Source: Pacificispira sp040217575
GTDB lineage: Bacteria > Pseudomonadota > Alphaproteobacteria > UBA8366 > Aestuariispiraceae
Assembly: GCA_040217575.1 (NCBI GenBank)
Contig: JAVJPW010000007.1
Location: 1-64,000, forward strand
DNA: 64,000 nt
Direction of reading: 5' to 3'
Shown piece after piece: positions 29,393-38,623 of this stretch. The position numbers and the translations under genes were made by a program. Under the pieces are notes generated by a model that worked only from the letters and a program-made list of their open reading frames with translations, had not been told where the DNA came from and searched no databases. Numbering within the stretch: the stretch's first letter is position 1; each line of letters begins with the position of its first letter.

Positions 29393-29734
29393 TCAGGTGA
29401 GGGATTCGTCGTGCGCGTGCGGGGTTACGATTTCCTCGTGCCCGCCGGCGTCGATGCAACATTCTTCCGTAAGGTATCCCAGCACGGCGTCCATCATTTG
29501 ATAGTTCGCCACACATACATGCGTGGTTCCGTTCCTGCTGCGTCGGACAAGGCGGACCAATTCCAGATGTTTCAGATGATGGGACAGGGTCGAAGCGGGG
29601 ATTCCGAGTTCGTTTTGAATCTGGCCGACGCTGCGCCCGTCGCCCCCGGACCGGACCAGCATGCGGTAGACCGCAAGCCGGGTGGGGTTCCCAAGCGCTT
29701 CAAGGCAGCTGGCTGTTTGTTCAAGGTCACTCAT
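29393..29734 (-). CDS. ArsR-family metalloregulator
   Basis: 113 residues from ATG 29734 (MSDLEQTASCLEALGNPTR); a TTG at 29770 would extend it. The winged helix is clear (VGQIQNELGIPASTLSHHLK). A C-terminal Cys pair in LTEECCIDAGGHEE, with His residues after it, is a plausible metal(loid) site, rather than the helix-3 CxC site of classical ArsR. Cotranscribed with the permease. A TATTTC/GAAATA inverted repeat lies upstream. Confidence 0.9.
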   Translation of the reverse strand: MSDLEQTASCLEALGNPTRLAVYRMLVRSGGDGRSVGQIQNELGIPASTLSHHLKHLELVRLVRRSRNGTTHVCVANYQMMDAVLGYLTEECCIDAGGHEEIVTPHAHDESLT

Positions 29735-29773
29735 ACCATCCAATCTATGCGCCACGCGGATTTCTGTCAACGG

Positions 29774-29795
29774 TATTTCTAGAATAATCGAAATA
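29774..29795. promoter_or_regulatory. Inverted repeat upstream of the ArsR gene, candidate operator
   Basis: TATTTC (29774-29779) and GAAATA (29790-29795) form a perfect inverted repeat with a ten-base AT-rich spacer, about 40-60 bases before the ArsR start. This is the usual place for autoregulation. Confidence 0.55.
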
Positions 29796-29937
29796 GTAAT
29801 TTACGGAACCCTCCTGACATGAGTGTGACCGCGCGCCCTTGATTTCATTTCCTGGAAGGCGTAGCTGGGTTGGACATGGAAATGTCCGCTCTTTCGGCGG
29901 CGCGTCGATTGCCCAATTGAGGATACGCTGGCTGGAA

Positions 29938-30180
29938 ATGGCGAACCTTCCCAATATCCCCTCCCCCTGCATCGGGGTCTGTACGCTGGACACCGTCTCG
30001 GGCCGGTGTTCGGGCTGCATGCGCACCACGGCGGAAATCGCCGAATGGGGAAGTGCTTCTAACGAACGCCGTTACGAAATAGTTCTGCAGCTCAAACAAC
30101 GCCGCATGGCCGCGGGCCGCATTTCCGAAAGCGACCTTCGCCCGCGGCGGCGCCGGCGCACGGCCCTGCCGGACTCGTGA
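29938..30180 (+). CDS. DUF1289 family small cysteine-rich protein
   Basis: 80 residues from ATG 29938 (MANLPNIPSPCIGVC). The pattern PCIGVCTLDTVSGRCSGCMR supplies four cysteines, as in DUF1289 proteins, followed by TTAEIAEWGSAS. A small zinc-binding fold is likely; function unknown. Its stop overlaps the GTG start of the acetyltransferase gene (GTGA), indicating translational coupling. Confidence 0.88.
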   Translation: MANLPNIPSPCIGVCTLDTVSGRCSGCMRTTAEIAEWGSASNERRYEIVLQLKQRRMAAGRISESDLRPRRRRRTALPDS

Positions 30181-30713
30181 CCATTTCTAACAACAGACAC
30201 GGCGTCGTCAGGATCGTCCCTATCGAACCAGACGACGTTCAGGCGGTGCGTATGCTTCACAAAACCGCGTGGCTGGGCATCGCAGGCGCCCACCACAGCA
30301 CGGTTCAGAACAAGGCCCATGTCGCCCTGATCGAAAGCGACGTTTACGCCAGCGCACTTCTGTCCAACAACCTTCTTCTTGCCCGGTCCGCAGACGGATC
30401 GGTCCTGGGCAGCGCCGGCTGGTGCCCGTATGACGCGGCCCACAACACCGCGCGCATCCGAAAGGTATTCGTTCACCCCGAACATGCCGGCGGCGGCCTT
30501 GGACGAACGCTGGTCGATGCGGCGGAACGCGACGCACGAAGTGCCGGTTACACGTCCTTCTACGTGCGCGCGAACGCCAATGCGGAACCGTTTTATGCGC
30601 GACTTGGCTATCGGGCGGTAAAACGCGGCGAAATGGATGCCAACGGCACCGCCCTGCCCGTCATATTCATGGAAAAGCCCATCCCTGAAGTTTCCGGGGC
30701 ACAAGACGCATGA
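30177..30713 (+). CDS. GNAT-family N-acetyltransferase
   Basis: 178 residues, GTG start in a four-base overlap with the gene before. The acetyl-CoA motif A is visible (VFVHPEHAGGGLGRTLVDAA), followed by FYARLGYRAV typical of the GNAT C-terminus. The acceptor is unknown. Its stop overlaps the next start (ATGA), so DUF1289, this gene and YcaQ-like form a tight operon. Confidence 0.88.
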   Translation: MTISNNRHGVVRIVPIEPDDVQAVRMLHKTAWLGIAGAHHSTVQNKAHVALIESDVYASALLSNNLLLARSADGSVLGSAGWCPYDAAHNTARIRKVFVHPEHAGGGLGRTLVDAAERDARSAGYTSFYVRANANAEPFYARLGYRAVKRGEMDANGTALPVIFMEKPIPEVSGAQDA

Positions 30714-31936
30714 CGCAGCATCCATTTCCGGTTTCCGTCGGCGGAGCACGCCGGTTGGTACTTTCGCTTCAGGGTCTTGGCGAATCGCACCGCCGCCGTC
30801 TGGACGATACCGCCCTGTTGGATCTGATTAAACGCATGGGCTTCGTCCAGGTCGACAGCATCAATATGGTTGAACGCGCCCATCACATGATCCTGTTCGC
30901 CCGGTCCACGCAGTACAAACCGGTCGACCTGACGCGGCTGTTGGAAAAGAAGCGCGGTCTGTTCGAAAACTGGACCCATGATGCATCCATCGTGCCTTGC
31001 GAATTCTATCCCTATTGGGCCACGCGTTTCGAACGCCACCGGCCCAGCCTGGGCGCCCGATACACCCGGTGGCATGGCCCGGAGTTCCTGTCTGAAACCG
31101 AACGCGTGCTGCGCCACGTCGAGGATAACGGCGAAGTGTTGAGCCGTGACCTGTCGCCGGATGAACGCAAGGGCCCCGGCCAATGGTGGAACTGGCACCC
31201 GTCTAAAACAGCACTGGAATATCTTTGGCGAACCGGCGATCTGGCTGTTTCCCGACGGGTCGGGTTTCAGAAAGCATACGACCTGACCCATCGTGTTGTC
31301 CCGGAGACCCACCGGGCGGACACCATCCCGGAGGATGTCTTTATCGATTGGGCCTGTCGAACCGCGCTTGGCCGTCTGGGTTTCGGCACCGCCGGAGAAA
31401 TTGCCGGATACTGGGACCATATTTCAACAGATGAAGCAAAGGACTGGTGTGAACGCCACCTTGGGCGTGACGTCACCCTGGCCAGCGTCGAACAGATCGA
31501 CGGGCGACGGCGCACACTCTATGCCCGGCCCGATATCGAATCGGCGGTTGCCGCGGCGGAGCCGCCGCCGAACGCGCTTCGGATCCTGAACCCGTTTGAC
31601 CCTGTCCTACGGGACCGAAAACGCCTGGCGGGGCTGTTCGGATTTGATTACCGGATCGAAGTTTTCGTCCCTGCCCCCAAGCGCACCTACGGGTACTATG
31701 TGTTTCCAATCTTGGAAGGAGACCACCTGATCGGGCGCATCGATATGAAGGCGGACCGCGCCGCGGACTGTCTGATCGTCACGGCATTCTGGCCGGAACC
31801 GGGGCTGAGGCACAGCAAGGCGCGAATGACCCGGCTGGAAAAAGAGCTGGAGCGCCATCGCAAACTGTCAAAAGTGTCCCGGCTGGAATTTGCCGCGGAC
31901 TGGATACGCGATCCCATACAGGTCAGGGCGAGCTAA
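30710..31936 (+). CDS. ycaQ: YcaQ-family DNA glycosylase (interstrand crosslink repair)
   Basis: A 408-residue winged-helix protein of the HTH_42 family. FVQVDSINMVERAHHMILFAR near residue 45 contains the QxD catalytic motif of YcaQ/AlkX, which unhooks interstrand crosslinks. LFENWTHDASIVP and LNPFDPVLRDRKRLAGLFGF are further signatures. Length matches the family. Last gene of an overlapping three-gene operon. Confidence 0.88.
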   Translation: MTQHPFPVSVGGARRLVLSLQGLGESHRRRLDDTALLDLIKRMGFVQVDSINMVERAHHMILFARSTQYKPVDLTRLLEKKRGLFENWTHDASIVPCEFYPYWATRFERHRPSLGARYTRWHGPEFLSETERVLRHVEDNGEVLSRDLSPDERKGPGQWWNWHPSKTALEYLWRTGDLAVSRRVGFQKAYDLTHRVVPETHRADTIPEDVFIDWACRTALGRLGFGTAGEIAGYWDHISTDEAKDWCERHLGRDVTLASVEQIDGRRRTLYARPDIESAVAAAEPPPNALRILNPFDPVLRDRKRLAGLFGFDYRIEVFVPAPKRTYGYYVFPILEGDHLIGRIDMKADRAADCLIVTAFWPEPGLRHSKARMTRLEKELERHRKLSKVSRLEFAADWIRDPIQVRAS

Positions 31937-31941
31937 AAAGC

Positions 31942-31979
31942 GATACAAAAGTTCTTTGATCTTGGCGTCTCTTTGTATC
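31942..31979. repeat. Inverted repeat after the YcaQ gene
   Basis: GATACAAA (31942-31949) and TTTGTATC (31972-31979) are exact inverted complements with a 22-base spacer, immediately after the stop codon. No T-run follows, so it is at most a weak terminator; it could also be an operator for the downstream cluster. Confidence 0.4.
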
Positions 31980-32151
31980 ATATTCTCAAAACGCGTCCGA
32001 TAAGTCCCCCGCGAGCCGGCGGAGAAATCTGTCTTTTTCTTTCACGGAAAGACTTATAGGATTGCCAAGATAAAAAGCCGGAACCTGAGCGGCCTCGATC
32101 CATCGAGGGACAGATTCGGGACCGGTTAACAGGAGGGAGGCTCGTCACGCC

Positions 32152-34149
32152 ATGGGCGGCACGACCGATCGGCCATCGGCCGATCTACCGGATATTGATG
32201 TCTATGACACGTTTCCGAAACTTCTTCGGCATAACGCTCTACGTCTCGGCGACAAGCCGGCCATGCGCGAGAAGAATTTCGGTATCTGGCAATCCTGGAC
32301 CTGGGGACAGGTAAAGGAAGAAATTTTCAATTTCTCCGCCGGGCTAAAGGAACTGGGGGTCGAACGCGGTGACAAGATCGCCATTATCGGCGACAACACG
32401 CCCCGCCTCTACTGGACAATCTGTGTCGCCCAGTGCCTGGGCGCGGTGCCGGTGCCCGTCTATCAGGACTCCGTTGCGGAAGAGATACATTTCCCGCTGG
32501 AACATGCAGAGGTTCGATTTGCCGTGGTCCAGGACCAGGAACAGGTCGACAAGCTGCTGTCGATCCGGGACCGGCTTCCAAAACTGGAACAGATAGTTTT
32601 CGACGAACCGCGCGGCGTGCGGGACTACAATTATCCCTTCCTGCACTGGTATGACGCGGTCTGCGCGCGCGGTGCGGAACTGCTGAAGGAAAATCCATCC
32701 CTGATCGATGACGAAATCGACAAGGGGAAGGCCGACGATGTTTCCATCATCCCCTATACGTCCGGAACAACCGGCAATCCGAAGGGCGTGTTGCTCAGTT
32801 TCCGGAATGTAATGCGCGCAGCCTATAACGGCGCCGCGTTCGAAGGTCTGCGTTCGACGGACGAAAGCCTGGCCTATCTTCCGATCGCCTGGATCGGGGA
32901 TCACATCTTCTCCTACGGGCAGGCCTTCATCTGCGGTTTCTGTGTCGCCTGTCCGGAAAGTTCGGAAACGGTTCTGACGGACCTGCGCGAATTGGGGCCG
33001 ACCTATTTCTTTGCGCCGCCTCGGATTTTCGAAAACGTCCTGACGACCGTGATGATCCGGATGGAAGACGCCGGCAGCATCAAGCGCAACATGTTCCATT
33101 TCTTCATGAACCATGCCCGCAAGGTCGGCGTGAAACTGTTGGATGGGCGGTCGGTTTCGATTGGCGACAGACTTCTGTACTGGATGGGCGAACTTCTGGT
33201 CTACGGCCCGCTGAAAAACGTCCTGGGGCTGTCCCGCGTTCGGGTCGGTTACACGGCGGGCGAGGCGATAGGACCGGATATCTTTTCCTTCTACCGCTCG
33301 ATCGGCGTGAACCTGAAGCAGCTTTATGGTTCGACGGAAGCATCGGTCTTCGTGACGATCCAGCCCAATGGGGAAATCTTCGACGACACGGTCGGCGTGG
33401 CCGCACCGGAAGTGGAACTGAAAATTGCCGACAATGGCGAAGTGATGTTCCGCAGCCCCGGCGTCTTCGTCGAATATTTCAAGAACCCGGACGCGACCCG
33501 CGAGGCAAAGACGGAGGACGGTTGGGTTCATACCGGCGATGCGGGCCTGATCGACGACCGCGGGCACCTGAAGATTATCGACCGGGCAAAAGATGTGGGA
33601 AAACTGAACAGCGGGACCCTGTTCGCGCCTAAATACATTGAAAACAAGCTGAAATTCTTCCCCAACATCAAGGAAGCGGTGGCCTTTGGCCATGACCGTG
33701 ACTATTGCGCGTGCTTCATCAACATCGACCTTGAAGCCGTCGGCAGCTGGGCGGAACGCAACAACCTGTCCTACGCGTCCTATCAGGACCTGTCGTCGCG
33801 CAAACAGGTCTATGACATCATCAAGGCCCATGTCGAACAGGTGAACCGGGATCTGGCAAAGGAAGAACTGGTCGCCGGTTCGCAGATCAAGCGGTTCCTG
33901 CTTCTGCCCAAAATGCTGGACGCGGATGACGGGGAATTGACCCGGACCAGCAAGGTGCGGCGCGGTTTCATCGCGGACAAATATGGCCCGCTGATCGATG
34001 CGCTGTACGATCCAGCCGCAAAGACGGGTTCCATCAAATCCGAGATCACGTTCGAGGATGGCCGCAAGGGAATGCTGGAAGCGACGGTCGATATTTATGA
34101 TGCGGAAACGACGACTTCCGCGCCATCGGCCGCGCAGGCGGCGGAATGA
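32152..34149 (+). CDS. Long-chain-type acyl-CoA synthetase (AMP-forming)
   Basis: A 665-residue adenylate-forming ligase. The P-loop YTSGTTGNPKGV, the YGSTEAS core and the GWVHTGDAG / IIDRAKDVGKLNSGT hinge are intact. Large ACS-type length and the sequence LAYLPIAWIGDHIFSYGQ match the long-chain/bubblegum-like group. It precedes the Liv-type ABC genes at a 64-base gap, a frequent alphaproteobacterial arrangement that couples uptake to CoA activation. Start ATG 32152 follows AGGAGGGAGG at slightly long spacing. Substrate probably a fatty or aromatic acid; not decidable here. Confidence 0.92.
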   Translation: MGGTTDRPSADLPDIDVYDTFPKLLRHNALRLGDKPAMREKNFGIWQSWTWGQVKEEIFNFSAGLKELGVERGDKIAIIGDNTPRLYWTICVAQCLGAVPVPVYQDSVAEEIHFPLEHAEVRFAVVQDQEQVDKLLSIRDRLPKLEQIVFDEPRGVRDYNYPFLHWYDAVCARGAELLKENPSLIDDEIDKGKADDVSIIPYTSGTTGNPKGVLLSFRNVMRAAYNGAAFEGLRSTDESLAYLPIAWIGDHIFSYGQAFICGFCVACPESSETVLTDLRELGPTYFFAPPRIFENVLTTVMIRMEDAGSIKRNMFHFFMNHARKVGVKLLDGRSVSIGDRLLYWMGELLVYGPLKNVLGLSRVRVGYTAGEAIGPDIFSFYRSIGVNLKQLYGSTEASVFVTIQPNGEIFDDTVGVAAPEVELKIADNGEVMFRSPGVFVEYFKNPDATREAKTEDGWVHTGDAGLIDDRGHLKIIDRAKDVGKLNSGTLFAPKYIENKLKFFPNIKEAVAFGHDRDYCACFINIDLEAVGSWAERNNLSYASYQDLSSRKQVYDIIKAHVEQVNRDLAKEELVAGSQIKRFLLLPKMLDADDGELTRTSKVRRGFIADKYGPLIDALYDPAAKTGSIKSEITFEDGRKGMLEATVDIYDAETTTSAPSAAQAAE

Positions 34150-34213
34150 ACCCGAACGTTGCGCGAAACCACCCGTCGGACCTGACAGAGATTTCCACCG
34201 GAGACCGTGACCA

Positions 34214-35038
34214 GTGAATGACAGCGCCCCAGCACCGGAAACCCAGCAGTCCCAGAAGGAACGTATCGGCGAAGTGATTCTGCGCGCCGAGAACATCACC
34301 ATGCGCTTCGGCGGCGTCACGGCAATCAGCGACGTGTCCTTTGACATCCGCGAAGGAGAGGTTCGTTCCATCATCGGGCCGAACGGCGCCGGCAAGTCGT
34401 CCATGCTGAATGTGATCAACGGGTTTTATCAGCCGCAGGAAGGGTCGATCTGGTACATGGGCAAGACCTATAGCCCCATGCGCCCGCATGACGCCGCATC
34501 GAACGGCATTGCCCGCACATTCCAGAACATTGCGCTGTTCCGGGGCATGTCGACATTGGACAACATCATGACGGGCCGGATCCTGAAACAGAAGGCAAGC
34601 CTGATCGAACAGGCCTTCTACATTGGCCGCGGAAAATCCGAAGAACTGGAACATCGCCAGTTTGTCGAGGAAGTGATCGACTTCCTGGAAATCCAGGCGA
34701 TCCGCAAGACCCCGGTCGGCCGACTTCCTTATGGGTTGCAGAAACGCGTCGAACTGGGGCGGGCCCTGGCCGCAGAACCCAAACTTTTGCTGCTGGACGA
34801 ACCGATGGCGGGCATGAACCTGGAAGAAAAAGAAGACATGTCCCGGTTTATCATCGACGTGAATGAACATTTCGGGACGACCATCGCACTGATCGAACAT
34901 GACATGGGCGTCGTCATGGACCTTTCGGACCGTGTCGTCGTGCTGGATTACGGGAAAAAGCTGGCGGACGGTACACCGGACGAAGTTCGCAGCAATCAGG
35001 CGGTGATCGACGCCTATCTTGGCGTCGCACACGACTAA
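34214..35038 (+). CDS. livG: Branched-chain-type ABC transporter ATP-binding protein, LivG-like
   Basis: 274 residues, GTG start at 34214. Walker A GPNGAGKSS, the LivG-type signature LPYGLQKRVELGRAL in place of LSGGQ, Walker B LLLLDEPMAGMN and switch His in ALIEHDM are present. One of two cytoplasmic ATPases of the importer. A 15-residue polar N-terminal extension precedes the nucleotide domain. Confidence 0.93.
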   Translation: MNDSAPAPETQQSQKERIGEVILRAENITMRFGGVTAISDVSFDIREGEVRSIIGPNGAGKSSMLNVINGFYQPQEGSIWYMGKTYSPMRPHDAASNGIARTFQNIALFRGMSTLDNIMTGRILKQKASLIEQAFYIGRGKSEELEHRQFVEEVIDFLEIQAIRKTPVGRLPYGLQKRVELGRALAAEPKLLLLDEPMAGMNLEEKEDMSRFIIDVNEHFGTTIALIEHDMGVVMDLSDRVVVLDYGKKLADGTPDEVRSNQAVIDAYLGVAHD

Positions 35039-35056
35039 CCGGGGGGACAGGAAGAA

Positions 35057-36007
35057 ATGGAAGCCATCGCCGGTCTTTTTGGAATCGACCCTTTCGACCT
35101 CTGGTTCTTTGTCGAGGTTTTCGTCGGCGGCCTGATGTCGGGCGTCATGTATTCGCTGGTTGCGCTGGGGTTCGTCCTTATCTTCAAGGCATCCAGTGTC
35201 TTCAACTTTGCCCAAGGCGTCATGGTGCTGTTCGCGGCACTGAATTTCGTCGGGTTCCTGAATATTTTCGAAGGAATGGGCGCATTGCCCTTCTGGCTGG
35301 TGGTCGTCATAGCCTTCATCCTGACGATGGTCGTCATGATACTGCTTGCAATGGCCGTCGAACGCGTGGTCCTGCGTCCACTGGTCAACCAGCCGCATAT
35401 CTCCCTTTTCATGTCGACCATCGGAATCGCCTTCTTCCTGGAAGGATTCGGCGAATTGATCTGGGGATCGAACATCAAGCCGCTGGATGTCGGTATTTCC
35501 CAGGACGTTACCTTCCTGGGTGATGCGATGATCCAGGATTCGGACATTACCGCCGCCGTGATCGCCAGCTTCCTGGTCGCGGTTCTGGCGCTGTTCTTCC
35601 ACTATACGCGCATCGGTCGCGCATTGCGCGCGGTGGCGGACGACCACCAGGCGGCCCTGTCGGTCGGCATTCCGCTGAATCACATCTGGATCATCGTCTG
35701 GTCGGTCGCCGGGTTTGTCGCATTGGTCGCCGGCATCATGTGGGGGTCGGCGCTCGGGGTGCAGTTTTCCCTGTCGATCCTCGCGCTGAAGGCCCTGCCG
35801 GTTTTGATCCTGGGCGGTTTCACGTCCATTCCGGGCGCCATCATCGGTGGCCTGATCATTGGTGCAGGCGAAAAGCTGGCAGAGGTTTACATGGGAAGCT
35901 TCTTCGGTGGCGCGATCGAAGAATGGTTCGCCTATATCGTCGCGATGGCCTTCCTGTTTTTCCGACCACAGGGCCTTTTCGGCGAAAAGATTATCGAGCG
36001 CGTGTAA
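35057..36007 (+). CDS. livH: Branched-chain-type ABC transporter permease, LivH-like
   Basis: 316 residues with about eight membrane helices. FVEVFVGGLMSGVMYSLVAL near the N-terminus and the cytoplasmic coupling segment (TRIGRALRAVADDHQAAL, then VGIPLNH) are LivH hallmarks. It lies 18 bases after livG, with AGGAAG before the ATG. Partner of the LivM-like permease that follows. Confidence 0.93.
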   Translation: MEAIAGLFGIDPFDLWFFVEVFVGGLMSGVMYSLVALGFVLIFKASSVFNFAQGVMVLFAALNFVGFLNIFEGMGALPFWLVVVIAFILTMVVMILLAMAVERVVLRPLVNQPHISLFMSTIGIAFFLEGFGELIWGSNIKPLDVGISQDVTFLGDAMIQDSDITAAVIASFLVAVLALFFHYTRIGRALRAVADDHQAALSVGIPLNHIWIIVWSVAGFVALVAGIMWGSALGVQFSLSILALKALPVLILGGFTSIPGAIIGGLIIGAGEKLAEVYMGSFFGGAIEEWFAYIVAMAFLFFRPQGLFGEKIIERV

Positions 36008-36022
36008 GGAAGGGCGATACAG

Positions 36023-37102
36023 ATGTTCTACCGCGAAGCCGGACAGTTCAAAACGTCCTATGCCGCCGACCAGCAGATGCTGCCGATCCCAATGGACCGG
36101 TATTTCGTTATCGGTATCGTGCTTGTCGCCATCATCGCCGTGCCGATGCTGGCGAGCCAGTACTGGCTGGAGTCAATTTTCATTCCGGTGCTGATCCTGT
36201 CGATCGCGGCACTGGGCCTGAACATCCTGACGGGATACGCAGGGCAGCTGTCGCTAGGGACCGGCGGGTTCATGGCGGCCGGCGCCTATATGTCCTACAA
36301 GGTCGCGACGAACATGCCGGACTTCCTGCCGATCTGGGTTCCGGTGATTGTCGGTGGCCTGTTCGCGGCCATGATCGGGATCGCATTCGGTATTCCCAGC
36401 CTGCGGATCAAGGGCTTCTATCTGGCGGTCGCAACACTGGCCGCGCAGTTCTTCCTGTTGTGGATGTTCCAGAAGGTCGGCTGGTTCGTGAACGATTCCA
36501 TTTCCGGCGTTCCGTCCGCACCGCCCAGCACGATCCTGGGCTATCCCGTCACCGGGGCGAGTGCGATACCGGAAGCGAAATATCTGTTCGTTCTGGCCTT
36601 TACGATCATCCTCGCAATTCTTGCCCGGAACATGGCCCGATCGCGGATCGGACGCAGCTGGATGGCAATCCGGGATATGGATATCGCGGCCGAGCTGATC
36701 GGCATCAAGCCGCTGAACACAAAGCTCAGCGCCTTTGCAATCTCCTCCTTCTATTGCGGGGTTGCGGGCGCGTTGTGGGCGTTCTGTTTCATCAACACGG
36801 TCGAGCCGACTGCCTTTTCGATCAACCGGTCCTTCCAGATCCTGTTTATGGTCATTATCGGCGGGCTGGGGTCCGTGCTGGGTTCATTCCTGGGCGCGGC
36901 CTTCATCTTCCTGCTGCCGATCTTCCTTAACAACATGGCGGACTGGCTGGACCTGGGCATATCGACGGCGACGGTCACACATCTGGAGTTCATGATATTC
37001 GGTGCGGCGATCATCTTTTTCCTGATCGTTGAACCGCACGGGCTCGCCCGGTTGTGGCAGATTGCGAAGGAAAAATTGAGATTGTGGCCGTTTCCGCATT
37101 AG
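36023..37102 (+). CDS. livM: Branched-chain-type ABC transporter permease, LivM-like
   Basis: 359 residues, eight or more helices. ALGLNILTGYAGQLSLGTGG and the coupling segment SRIGRSWMAIRDMDIAAELI are LivM signatures. The first 30 residues (MFYREAGQFKTSYAADQQ) are hydrophilic and precede helix 1, as in other members from acyl-CoA-ligase-linked clusters. Starts 15 bases after livH. Confidence 0.93.
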   Translation: MFYREAGQFKTSYAADQQMLPIPMDRYFVIGIVLVAIIAVPMLASQYWLESIFIPVLILSIAALGLNILTGYAGQLSLGTGGFMAAGAYMSYKVATNMPDFLPIWVPVIVGGLFAAMIGIAFGIPSLRIKGFYLAVATLAAQFFLLWMFQKVGWFVNDSISGVPSAPPSTILGYPVTGASAIPEAKYLFVLAFTIILAILARNMARSRIGRSWMAIRDMDIAAELIGIKPLNTKLSAFAISSFYCGVAGALWAFCFINTVEPTAFSINRSFQILFMVIIGGLGSVLGSFLGAAFIFLLPIFLNNMADWLDLGISTATVTHLEFMIFGAAIIFFLIVEPHGLARLWQIAKEKLRLWPFPH

Positions 37103-37112
37103 ACTTGCCGGA

Positions 37113-37126
37113 AGCGTTGGAACGCT
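37113..37126 (+). other. Stem-loop between the LivM and binding-protein genes
   Basis: AGCGTTGGAACGCT can form a short hairpin in the transcript just before the binding-protein gene, extendable by GCC/GGC with a bulge. No T-run follows. Such intercistronic stems in Liv operons can stabilise the highly expressed binding-protein message; here that is inference. Confidence 0.35.
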
Positions 37127-37215
37127 GGCGAAAAGACCGGCGGAGCTGCGAAACCCCAACCCCTCAGGGATAAGAGGGAAAAAGAAAAACCAACTGAGCA
37201 AGGAGGATTTCTATC

Positions 37216-38568
37216 ATGTTGGTAACAGACATGTTGAAGCGTACGCCCAAGTCCCTCATGGGGGCGGCATTGGGCGCGGCGGTGGGTTTGGGCGCAGTTG
37301 CCACAGCACCCGCAGCCTTTGCACAGGACACACAGGTTATCCCGTCGCTGGTCTATCGGACGGGTCCCTACGCACCGGGCGGCGTATCGCTGGCCGATGG
37401 GTATGCAGATTATTTCACCCTGATCAACGAACGCGACGGCGGCATCAACGGCGTCAAGTTCGAAGTGGTCGAATGCGAAACCGGCTACAACACCGACCGC
37501 GGCGTCGAATGCTATGACCGCACGAAAAACGAAGGTGCGGGTGCCACGGTCTATAGCCCGTGGTCGACGGGCATCACCTATGCCTTGATCGAAAAGGCGA
37601 CGGCAGACGAAATTCCGATCCTGTCTATGGGCTATGGCCGGACGTCGGCGGCGGACGGGCGTTACTTCCCGTATGTCTTCAACTTCCCGTCAACCTACTG
37701 GAACCAGGCGACCGCCATTATCCGTTACATTGCGGAACGTGAAGGCGGGCTTGATTCCCTTCGTGGAATGAACTTCGCCTACATCTTCCTGGATCACCCC
37801 TATGGGCGTGAGCCGCTGCCGACATTGGACGTTCTGGCGGCCGAATACGGCTTCTCATTCGACCAGTATCCGGTTCCGCCGGCGTCCATGACGGAACAGC
37901 GGTCAATCTGGCTGCAGATCCGCCGTCAGCGTCCGGACTATGCGATCATGTGGGGTTGGGGCGCGATGAACGGCACGGCCGTCAACGAAGCCGCCAACAT
38001 TCGCTTTGAGATGGACCGCTTCATCGGCAATTGGTGGTCGGCGGGTGAAGATGCCGTCGAAGCTGCCGGCGATGGGGCCGTCGGTTACATGGCAGCAACC
38101 TTCCACGGTGCGGGCGACGACTACGATGTCTATGACGACCTGCGTGAGCATGTCTATGACGCGGGTCTGGCCGCCGGCAATGGCGACCAGTGGGGCCGTG
38201 TGCTCTATAACCGCGGTGTTGCGAACGCCATCTATGTCGTGGAAGCGCTGAAACTGGCGCACGAGCATTTTGGTGCCGGAAACGTCATCACCGGTGCTCA
38301 GATGCAGTGGGCGCTTGAGAATCTGGACCTCAGCGAAGAAGACATCGCAGCCATCGGTGCCGCCGGCCTGGTGCCGCCGGTTACGGTGACCTGCGACAAC
38401 CACGAAGGCCAGAACCCGGCGGTTCTGATCCAGCAGTGGAACGGGTCCGAGTATGAAATCGTGACGGACTGGATCCCGGCAATGTCGGACCTGACCCGCC
38501 CGATCCTGGAAGCGGAGGCAGAGTCCTACGCGGCCGAACAGGGCCTGGAAGCCCGCGACTGCTCCTGA
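37216..38568 (+). CDS. Periplasmic substrate-binding protein of the Liv-type ABC importer
   Basis: 450 residues with a strong ribosome site (AAGGAGGA). A Sec signal peptide ends near APAAFAQDTQ. The mature protein has the type I periplasmic fold: YRTGPYAPGG at the start, then DYFTLINERDGGINGVKFEV, and YSPWSTGITYALIEKATADE. It differs from classical LivJ/K in length (450 versus about 370) and belongs to the group linked with acyl-CoA ligases, whose ligands are thought to be carboxylic acids rather than leucine. C-terminal Cys and Cys near VTCDNHEG may pair. Confidence 0.9.
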   Translation: MLVTDMLKRTPKSLMGAALGAAVGLGAVATAPAAFAQDTQVIPSLVYRTGPYAPGGVSLADGYADYFTLINERDGGINGVKFEVVECETGYNTDRGVECYDRTKNEGAGATVYSPWSTGITYALIEKATADEIPILSMGYGRTSAADGRYFPYVFNFPSTYWNQATAIIRYIAEREGGLDSLRGMNFAYIFLDHPYGREPLPTLDVLAAEYGFSFDQYPVPPASMTEQRSIWLQIRRQRPDYAIMWGWGAMNGTAVNEAANIRFEMDRFIGNWWSAGEDAVEAAGDGAVGYMAATFHGAGDDYDVYDDLREHVYDAGLAAGNGDQWGRVLYNRGVANAIYVVEALKLAHEHFGAGNVITGAQMQWALENLDLSEEDIAAIGAAGLVPPVTVTCDNHEGQNPAVLIQQWNGSEYEIVTDWIPAMSDLTRPILEAEAESYAAEQGLEARDCS

Positions 38569-38623
38569 TCGGACAGTCACGGTATTCGTAAGACCTAAGT
38601 AACCCGATATTGGGAGACGCCCG

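Noticed and set aside
32344..35683. Long minus-strand frames opposite the acyl-CoA synthetase and LivG/LivH genes
   Set aside because: The plus-strand products are unmistakable family members; the antisense frames have no recognisable domains.
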